From Amorphophallus konjac (taxonomy: Eukaryota > Streptophyta > Magnoliopsida > Alismatales > Araceae), in assembly GCA_022559845.1 (NCBI GenBank), contig CM040121.1:514208566-514272565 (forward strand): a stretch of 64,000 nucleotides of DNA, in the 5' to 3' direction. The position numbers were made by a program, and so were the translations under genes. How positions within the stretch are numbered: position 1 is the first letter of the stretch; the number at the start of each line of letters is the position of its first letter. Shown piece after piece: positions 55,784-64,000 of this stretch. The notes beneath the pieces are model-generated. The model was not told the origin of the DNA. It was given only the letters and a program-made list of their open reading frames with translations, and made no database searches.

Positions 55784-58097
55784 TGATACGCTAGAAACGC
55801 ACGTCGTTAATACGTCTCGCTACCAAATTAAAATATCCGGCCCACAAATTAAATAAATGGAATAGTTAAGTGATGAGACCGAGTCGAATCCACAGGGAGA
55901 AGTAGATTTAAAAGTTAAAAATCTTGAGTTTTTAAGATTTAAAAATCATGAGAATTGAATTGAAACCGCCTTAGGGTGTGGGAAGGATGTAAAGAAAGGG
56001 AAGTGGATGAAAGAACTACGAAAAGAAAATTATAATGAAACTAGGGTGACATTAGAATGAAAATAACTTTTAAATAGGCAAGAATTAGAAGAAGTGATAG
56101 AAGACAACGTTAATGATCAGAGGGTTAGGAATAACTTTTATGAAGAGTGTAGAGACAGAAAATGAGAGGAAGGAGGTGAAGATTGGGAAAACACGGAACC
56201 TATGCGCGCGGATGAACAGTAAAAACGTTAAAGATAGAACTGTAGGAAAATTAAAATAACTCAAAAATAAAGAAGAATTGGAGGAAGTGGTAGAAGAATA
56301 AAAGTTAGATCTATAAGAGAGGAACAATTTTCATGAAGAACGTAGAATGAAAAGAGAACTGGAAGGACTTCAAAATGGAGAAATGGCAGAAGGTATCAAC
56401 TCGGATGAATAGTAACCGATCAGGACAGAGCTTAAAAAAATATGCAATAACTTAAAAATGAAGAGGACTTAGAGAAAATAGTAAAAATAGAAAATGTGTA
56501 GAATTGAAATATGAATAACTTTGAAGAAGATGAGAAATTGAAATAACGATTATAAAAATACGTAAATGACTATGAAAGGGCTAAAATCTTAAGAACTTGT
56601 AATAACCACCACTCAAAATTCCAAGACTTCTAATAATTTAAATGAATAATAAGATTGAAAGAAATTAAAACCTGAAGGGCCTCCTGCCCCCTCTCTCTCT
56701 CCTTGCTTCTTCAATAACACCAAATTAACTCTCACAAATTTCTTACAAGCTTTCACAAAAACAAATGACAACAATAGAACTTAAAAACGTATTACAAAGC
56801 TTATTATCCTCAAAACACATCCCAACCCTTCCTTTTATAGGCTTTAAACAAGCCTCTGTCTCTTTGTGTATTGCTCTCTGCTTGCTCTATTTGTGTGAAC
56901 CCCGCGTGAAGTAGTGTGAAGGTTGCAGCTGCTATTTTGCCAACGAAGTCGGCCCGTGTGTGAAGCTGCATGTTCTTTGCTCTGCCGTCGGCTTTCTTCC
57001 TTCGTATGGAACCCTTAACTATGTGAATCCTTGAAGAATGCGGCTTGGCCGCATGTTGACCCGCCAACCCGTGTGCCTGCCGAAATCGTCAGCCGACATG
57101 AAGAGAGGCCGTGTGTGAAGCACTTTCATCATCCTCGTTTGAAGCCCGCTGAAGACATGTGAACCTCGTGGACCACCCTCCCCAAAGTCACGATGCGAAG
57201 CCCACAGCCGCTGTATGTGTGTACCGTCATGAAGAAACCTGCATGGCCCGCTGAAGTTACTTATTGAAGAGGCCACTGCCCATCGTGAAGGTGGCTTGAA
57301 GTGGCCCTTGCGCATTGAATGCAAAGGTCCCACCATGCATGAAGGAGCCCGCATATGCATTGCATGTTGACGTGGGCCTTTCATGTTGGATGAAAAGGAC
57401 CTGCACCCATGTGTTGTTAAGAGCAATTAGACGTGTATAGAGAATAGATATATATATAATATGATTATGTTATGTGAGAGAAATTAAGGCTTCAACGTGG
57501 CTCTCATCCACTGCTGCATGCCTGTGATCATATATATGTACATTAGATATCTATAGATATATTAGATATGTAGTGATATCTAAATATATTATATGTATTT
57601 AGATATGAGTGATATCTAAATATATATAATATATATTAGATACATTAGATATGTATAGATAGTATATAAATATGTTATATGTTATATATATTATATATGT
57701 ATAGATATTAAGAATATATAAGTATATTATGAATATGAATACATATATCGATATATAGGTATATATATATTAAGAATATATTATATGAATATGTATATAT
57801 TATATATAAGTGAATATATATTATTTTTTACTTTTCTTTTCTTTTTTCTTCTTTTTTTTCTTTTGTTTTATTTGGACTAAGATTGGGCTTGGTCGGCATG
57901 GGCTTTGACTCATTCTTGAGCAGACTTGTGGAGTTCCTGTAAATAACATATTTATTGCTCAAATGATAATAATTTCATCAAACTAAGTATTTTGATCAAA
58001 AATTGATATTAAGTGTGATAAGTGCATAATTACTAAAATTAAAGCTTATAAAAAGTGTGTGTGTCGTAAGTTATCATCTAAAAATACACACTTATCA
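55784..58097 (-). mobile_element. Athila-like LTR 2
   Basis: It runs TGATACGCTAGAAACG to CACACTTATCA on the plus strand, about 2.31 kb, nearly identical to LTR 1. TATA on the minus strand is at about 56831-56842. The primer-site side (55784) abuts UTR piece 1 instead of a coding region. Confidence 0.75.
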
Positions 58098-58757
58098 CAC
58101 CCCCCAACTTACTCATTGCTAGTCCCTTAGCAATGCAAACAATTATGAATTAAGGACCAACAAGAGTTTAAAATATTCATGCCTCATTTCCAGATTATCT
58201 TGCATAGAGTCAACTAAAGATTAAGAATCTGGAAGCATTAACACACACTAGCCCTAGATTTGAAAATTAAGGTACATGGTCAATAAGTCAACATAAAGTT
58301 CAATAGCATTTGTGCATGTGTAATGCTATGTCCACAGTGAAGATAATTGCATCCCCCATGTGCTATTCCGAACAAGTGCCTTTCAATCCTGCACTTCTTA
58401 ATCAGAGCATTCAGCATACTAGCTTTTTATCTGCCTTATTGCTTTGTCCCTTTTGGGATCTCTCTTTTTTTTTTCTTTCTTCTTCTTTTCTATACACACA
58501 TGATGCTGCACTACCTTTCACTATTCTACACGAACCTCAACACGTCTTAGGTGAAGTAGGCCCGGTTATACAGATCGAGGTTCCATTTTCCTTTTGACGC
58601 GAACCTCAACACGTCTTAGGTGAAGTTGGCCCGGTTACTCAGAATCGGAACATTTTTCATGGTGTTTTTTCTCAAATTTTTTTTTTAATAGATAACATGG
58701 CAGAACGCTTATAAAAGCTCTCTTCCTCAAAAAGTGCAGAATATCAGACAACATACC
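58098..58757 (-). other. Athila-like 3' UTR piece 2
   Basis: Closely similar to the first 660 bp of piece 1, with two CACGTCTTAGGTGAAGT motifs at about 58540 and 58610. It lacks the last 290 bp of piece 1 and joins LTR 3 directly. Confidence 0.7.
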
Positions 58758-60814
58758 TGATACGCTCGACAGTCGTCGTTTAAAAATGCTGTGCCACATA
58801 AATTTTAAAATTTATAACCGCACTCACTCACTCGAATGATTTTAAAAATACGAGTACAGTGGTGAATACGGGTCGATCCCACGGGGAGAGAATATTTGAT
58901 TTTAGCTCCTGTTGGAAATACCCTTATGTTTGGAAAAGTCAATTTTATATTTTGGAGTGCGATTATCACTAAAGGAAATGAAATTACAATTTTAAATAAC
59001 AAGAGATAAGTGAAAGAATAATTAGCCAATTGATTGAAGAATGACGTCGTTTCCTCGCCGAGCCTTTGATGAAGATCGCTCCGCCTTGGAAGTCGACGCC
59101 GTGAGATGATTTGAAGAAAACTTACCGCTTTGGGTATGTGTGATGAAACCGTGAATAAAAGGTTTGGATTGAAATTGAAACAAAACACAAGTGGAAACAC
59201 AAGTGGCAATTACAACAGAAATCTATTGAAATAGCGGTTTGGAAGGTAAAGAATCATTTGAAATCTAGAAGGAATTCGACAAAGTGAACTAAATGAAAGT
59301 TGTAGAGAATAAAAAGATGAAGAACTTTTATGAAGAACACAGAAACATAAAATGAAAGGAAGATAATGAAAAACTTGAAAAACTATGACCTATTGGTTCG
59401 GATGAACAGTAACAGAGCAAAAATCAGAACGTTGAAAAATTAATTCTAACACACAAAATAAGCAGAATTTGGAGAAGTGGTAGAAGAACAAAACTTAGAT
59501 CTACAAGTAAGGAACAACTTTCATGAAGAACTCAGAGTAAACTTAAGATGGGAAAGGCTTCAAAATGAAGAAATGGCAGAAGGTATCACCACATATGAAC
59601 AGTAAACATACAAAATAGCACTTAAGAAAATAGACAAGAACTCTATGAATTAGGAAGAATTTGAAGAAATGTTAAACAGAGAAGTTGAAGAAAACTTAAA
59701 AAGGAACAACTTTTATGAAGAACTCAAATTTAAATGAAGATCATAACAATGAGAAATAAGGTTAAGAAAAGACTGAATTCCTAAATGAAACTTGTATTGA
59801 AATAACTTCAACTTACAACTTTGACTTCAAAAGCTTGTAAAACACAACTCCAACAATCAAAAACTTCAGAAATACAAAGAATAAACTTACATTACAAATG
59901 ACCCATAGCTAGCTCTATCTCTAACTCAACCTTCCTTAACAACTAACTACTTGTTCCATTACAAATGAAGCCCTTATATAGAGTAACAAACTCTTCTTGC
60001 CCATGTAAAACAACTCAAGTGCACCTAATTTTGACCTAAATGTGGGCTGGCATGTGCTGCACATGTTTTTTCAATTTTTCTGGAATTTTTTCAGATTTTT
60101 CTGGCATTTTTTTGGCCTTCTTTTCCTTCTCTTTCTCTCTCTCTCTCATTTTCTCTCTGTCGGCGCGTTGCGCCGACCGGCCGACTGGGTTAGGCCGCCT
60201 GCCCGTGGGCCCGCCATGCGCCGACCTCGCCTGCCTTCGTCGCATGTCGCACGCGGCGCACGTGCCCGCGCCTCCGCTCCGCCTTCGCCGCGTGGACCCT
60301 TGGGCCCTCTTTCGCGTGCCACGAGCCCCCCCGCCTTCTCCCTTCTCGCCTCGTCGCCCGTGCGGGCGGCGAAGGCGGGAAGGGCGGGGCGAGGGGTTTT
60401 GAATCTTTTTTTATTTATTTTATTTTATTTTTATATATATTATATATATAAATATATATCTATATAGCTATATATATATATATATCTATATATTATTAGA
60501 AAAATTCTAAAAAATAGTAAATACATTTATTTTTTTTGTTAAAATTTTTTTATTTTCTTTTTGAACCAATTCTCGGGCTTTTGGCCCATTCAACATATAA
60601 TTTTATTTTCCTTTTTATCTTTTTCTTGGAGCTTTTCTCGTATTGCGTGACTACATAAATACATAAAAATTATCATTAAAATTTATTTAATTTCATAAAA
60701 TTAAACATTTGATTCAAAATCAACAGTAAGTGTGAGAAATGTATATTGATCATAATTTAAGCTCATAAAAGTGTGTAGAATCATGAATTCAGATGTAAAA
60801 ATACACACTTATCA
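58758..60814 (-). mobile_element. Athila-like LTR 3
   Basis: It runs TGATACGCTCGACAG to ATACACACTTATCA on the plus strand, about 2.06 kb. The ends and the ACGGGTCGATCCCACGGGGA segment align with LTR 1 and 2, but the body differs and includes a GC-rich insert. TATA on the minus strand (CTATATAAGGGC) is at about 59968-59979. It borders the 3' region of the element with integrase at 63015-63999 and is probably its real 3' LTR. Confidence 0.7.
60150..60395. other. GC-rich island inside LTR 3
   Basis: About 245 bp rich in CG dinucleotides (GTCGGCGCGTTGCGCCGACC is an inverted repeat) sits inside an otherwise AT-rich LTR. LTR 1 and 2 lack it. Its origin is unknown: it may be a captured host fragment, because composition changes sharply at both edges. 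Confidence 0.6.
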
Positions 60815-63014
60815 CACCCCCCAACTTACTCATTGCTAGTCCCTTAGCAATATAATTAATGAAAAATTCAGGACCAACAAGAGTTAATATTATCCATGCC
60901 TCATTGCTAGATCATCTTTCATAGAGTTAACTAAAGATCAGGACTCTGGAATAATTACCACCGACTAGTCTTAGGAACATGATCAAGAATTCTAATCAAA
61001 ATTCAGTAGCACTTGTGCAAGTGGAATACTAAATTCACAGTAGAGACAATTGCATCATCCAGTTGTTATTCCGAACAAATGCCTTTCAATTCTGCACTTC
61101 TTACTCAGAGTGTTCCGCACACTAGCTTTTTGTCTGCCTTATTGCTATGTCCCTTTTGGGATCACTATATATATATTTTTTTCTTTTCTTTTTCTCTTTC
61201 CTTTTCTTTTTTTTTCTACACACATGATGCTGCACTACCCTTCACTGTTTTACGCGAACCTCAACACGTCTTAGGTGAAGTAGGCCCGGTTCTATAGATC
61301 CAAGTTCCCTTTTCCTTTTGACGCGAACCTCAACACGTCTTAGGTGAAGTAGGCCCGGTTACTCAGAATCGGAGCATTTTTCATGGTGTTTTTTTCTCAT
61401 ACTTTTGTATGGCAGAAAGCTTCTAACAGATCTCTTCTTTAAGAAGTGCAGAATATCAGATAGTATGTCTAAAATAGTAGAAGGTTTGTCCTTCTTGTTT
61501 CATTAGTGTGTAAAGTGATTTTCATTTTTCTAAAGTGCATCCAAACTTTAAAGAGATTCTTAAATCAGGTGTCTGTAGCTATATCGGATAAACTTACCAT
61601 CATCCTTTTCCCTAGGTTTTTCTATTCAAGAGTCACTTTTTATGCGACATGAATCAAGAAATTTCGACTGAGGGAAAACTGTTGGTTGACTGGACAATAC
61701 AAGAGAGTAAAAAAAAAAAAAATTTATCTCTACACCCCCCAACTTACTCATTGCTAGTCCCTTAGCAATGCACATAATGAAAATTTGAGGACTAACAAGA
61801 GTTTAAAGATATTCATGCTTCATTTCCAGATCATCTTTCATAGAGTTAACTAAAGATCAGGAATCTGGAGTAATTATCACAGACTAGCCTTATGTCGGAA
61901 ATGCAGGTACATGATCAAGAATTCTAATCAAAATTCAGTAGCACTTGTGCATGTGTAATGCTAAGTCCACAGTGAAGATAATTGCATCCCCCATTTGCTA
62001 TTCCGAACAAATGTCTTTCAATTCTGCACTTCTTAATCAGAGCTTTAAGCATAATAGCTTTTTATCTGCCTTATTGCTATGTACCTTTTGAAATCTATAT
62101 ATATATTCCTTTCTTTTTTTTCTTTCTACTTTTTTTTTACTTTACACACATGATGCTGCACTACCCTTCACTATTTTACACGAACCTTAACACGTCTTAG
62201 GTGAAGTAGGCCCGGTTACATAGATCAAAGTTCCCTTTTCCTTTTGACGTGAACCTCAACACGTCTTAGGTGAAGTAGGCCCAGATACTCAGAATCGGAG
62301 CATTTTTCATGGTGTTTTTTTTTCTCATAATTTTGTCACTTGTGCATTTGCACTAATTTTTGGTAAATAGCATGGCAGAAAGCTTATAAAAAATCTCTTC
62401 CTTAAGAAGTGCTGAATATTAGACAACATATTCAAAATAGCAGAAGGCTTGTCCTACGTGTTTCATTAGCGTGCAACGTGATTGTATTTTTCTAAAGTGC
62501 ACATGAACTTTAAAGAGATTCTTAAATCAGTTTTCCAGTGCTAGCTTGAAGAAATTATCCATCATCCTTTTCCTAGTCGTTGCTATTCCAGAATTACTTT
62601 TCATGAGACACGAATCCAGAAACATCAATTCGGGGAAAACTGTTGTTCAGCGTGACAATATAAAAGTATAAAATAGCAAGAAAAAAATAATTTTTTTTAT
62701 TTGATCTCCCCCCCCCCAACTTAAATGACATTGTCCTCAATGGCATAAGCATGAGAAAGATCAGAGAACAATTAAACAGGTAATAAGGGTGGGATGGAAG
62801 GGTACAACCTGATGGTCGGGGTGAAAGTGACGAGGGCGTCGGTGCAGTTTGGCCTGACACTAAAAAATAGACACACTAAAATAAGAAATCAAATATCAAA
62901 ATCTCTTCCCAAAAACCATTTATTAGCACACCAAACTAGGAAAACGTTGGGTTGCCTCCTAAAAAGTGCTAAGTTTACCGTCTTCAGCTAGACGCATGAA
63001 AGCTTAAAAGGAAG
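60815..63014 (-). other. Athila-like 3' UTR, itself duplicated
   Basis: Two related units, about 60823-61735 and 61737-62720, each begin CCCCAACTTACTCATTGCTA and carry two CACGTCTTAGGTGAAGTAGG motifs (about 61265 and 61334; 62190 and 62260). The region beyond, to 63014, includes a G-run (minus strand) at 62709-62719 and an AGGAGGCAACCCAACG phrase at about 62944-62959. There is no envelope-like ORF. Confidence 0.7.
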
Positions 63015-63999
63015 TTAAGCCTGATCACATAATGCTATGGATTCTTTAGGTGACAACAGCTCATTTTCCAAGTAGGGTTTCAACCTTTGACCGTTAACCG
63101 TAAAGATATGACCATTTTGGGGATTCAAAAGTTTGACGGCTCCATGGTCAAATGCCTTAACAACTATGAACGGTCCATCCCATCTTGATTTCAATTTACC
63201 AGGGAACAAACGGAGCCGTGAGTTAAAAAGCCAAACCTTTTGATTTTCGTGAAAAGTTTTTCTATGAATATGCTGATCGTGAAAAGCCTTGGTTTTAGCT
63301 TTATAGATCTTGGAATTTTCATAGGCTTCATTTCTTAGCTCCTCTAGTTCATTGAGTTGAAGAACCCGTTGGGCTCCAGCTTGAGTCAAGTCAAAGTTGA
63401 CTTGCTTAATGGCCCAGTAAGCTCTATGTTCAAGCTCGACAGGTAGGTGGCAGGCTTTACCAAAGATGAGACGGTAGGGTGACATGCCAATAGGGGTTTT
63501 GAATGCAGTTCTATAGGCCCATAGTGCATCATCTAGTCGCTCAGACCAGTCTTTCCTATCCGACCGAACTGTCTTGTGTAGAATGTTCTTAATCTCCCTG
63601 TTGGATACTTCCACCTGGCCACTAGTTTGGGGATGATAGGGGGTGGCAATTTTATGGGTGATCCCATATTTCTTGAGCAAAGCTCGAAATTGGGAGTGAG
63701 TGAAATGCGAACCCCCATCACTAATGATAGCCCTCGGACAGCCAAATCTAGAGAAAATGTTCTTGCGAACAAATTTCATGACTACCTTGTGATCATTGGT
63801 CCGTGTGGCTATAGCTTCAATCCACTTTGAAACATAATCGACCGCCACCAAAATGTATTCATTGCCAAAGGATGGTGGAAACGGTCCCATAAAATCAATC
63901 CCCCAAACATCAAAGATTTCCACTACAAGAATGGGATTTAGCGGCATCATATCTCTCTTCGAAATATTGCCCACAGCTTGACACCTCAGACATTTTTTG
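63015..63999 (-). CDS. pol: Athila-type Ty3/gypsy integrase, 5' end beyond window
   Basis: The frame is open from the window edge to TGA at 63015, at least 328 codons. It starts inside the zinc-binding region ([13 protein letters not shown], the CC of HHCC). It then has the core: [12 protein letters not shown] with the first catalytic Asp, IISDGGSHF with the second, and [13 protein letters not shown] with the Glu, spaced exactly 35 residues after the second Asp. The [20 protein letters not shown] and [16 protein letters not shown] segments and the C-terminal domain ([27 protein letters not shown]) follow. These motifs are typical of the Athila lineage. The enzyme inserts the cDNA into host DNA. 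No stop or frameshift is visible in the part shown, so this is the best preserved retroelement gene of the window. Confidence 0.9.
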   Translation of the reverse strand, partial: KKCLRCQAVGNISKRDMMPLNPILVVEIFDVWGIDFMGPFPPSFGNEYILVAVDYVSKWIEAIATRTNDHKVVMKFVRKNIFSRFGCPRAIISDGGSHFTHSQFRALLKKYGITHKIATPYHPQTSGQVEVSNREIKNILHKTVRSDRKDWSERLDDALWAYRTAFKTPIGMSPYRLIFGKACHLPVELEHRAYWAIKQVNFDLTQAGAQRVLQLNELEELRNEAYENSKIYKAKTKAFHDQHIHRKTFHENQKVWLFNSRLRLFPGKLKSRWDGPFIVVKAFDHGAVKLLNPQNGHIFTVNGQRLKPYLENELLSPKESIALCDQA

Positions 64000-64000
64000 G

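Noticed and set aside
60040..60467. Plus-strand frames of 120-141 codons across the CG-rich island
   Set aside because: They start in a T-rich tract and end in (TA)n. There are no motifs, and the open state follows from high GC content.
60815..63014. Possible envelope-like gene after Athila integrase
   Set aside because: Some Athila elements carry one, but this region is filled by two diverged UTR units with no substantial open frame.

Overview
The window is plant nuclear DNA from a repeat-rich, probably heterochromatic region of a flowering plant. I see no bacterial features and no ordinary single-copy host gene with confidence. Almost all of it is LTR retrotransposons, mostly truncated or nested, plus one LINE. 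The species cannot be named from the sequence alone.

Layout. (1) 1-4199, minus strand: end of a Ty1/copia element (Sirevirus-like) with a broken gag, a methionine-tRNA primer binding site and a 1.9 kb LTR. (2) 4200-17075, plus strand: 3' part of a Ty3/gypsy Tat-lineage element, called A1 here. It has the integrase C-terminus, a 3' UTR full of minisatellites, a five-exon accessory gene on the opposite strand encoding a plant mobile domain (PMD) protein, a polypurine tract, a 3.3 kb LTR and a primer-site sequence. (3) 17155-38230, plus strand: a second Tat-like element, B. It has an integrase C-terminus followed by a head-to-tail row of four antisense accessory genes (X, Y, Z and W), then an LTR and a duplicated LTR-end/leader. 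Gene X is split by a 4.36 kb L1-type LINE (21618-25979) with a 12-bp target duplication. (4) About 38686-49349, minus strand: a second copy of the A family, A2, with its own LTR, five-exon PMD gene and minisatellites. (5) 49350-52528, minus strand: 3' part of a chromovirus with LTR and integrase plus chromodomain. (6) 52529-64000, minus strand: Athila-like element(s), with three LTRs in a row separated only by 3' UTR pieces, then a good integrase that runs off the window end.

The biologically interesting part is the antisense module shared by A1, A2 and B. In each case the gene lies between pol and the 3' LTR, is transcribed against the element from its own TATA-type promoter, keeps GT-AG introns, and encodes a PMD-type protein (W differs). 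Exon lengths and intron phases match between copies: 159, 369 and 93 nt in X and Z, and all four introns in A1 and A2. This happens although every copy now carries stops or frameshifts. The module promoters of the A family, and those of Y and Z, carry the same short GC-rich or palindromic motif arrays as the U3 promoter of the LTR in the same family. This suggests, but does not show, that element and accessory gene share a DNA-binding regulator. Extra ORFs in Tat elements are known. What looks worth follow-up is the multi-intron PMD gene structure, the four-gene array, and the shared cis motifs.
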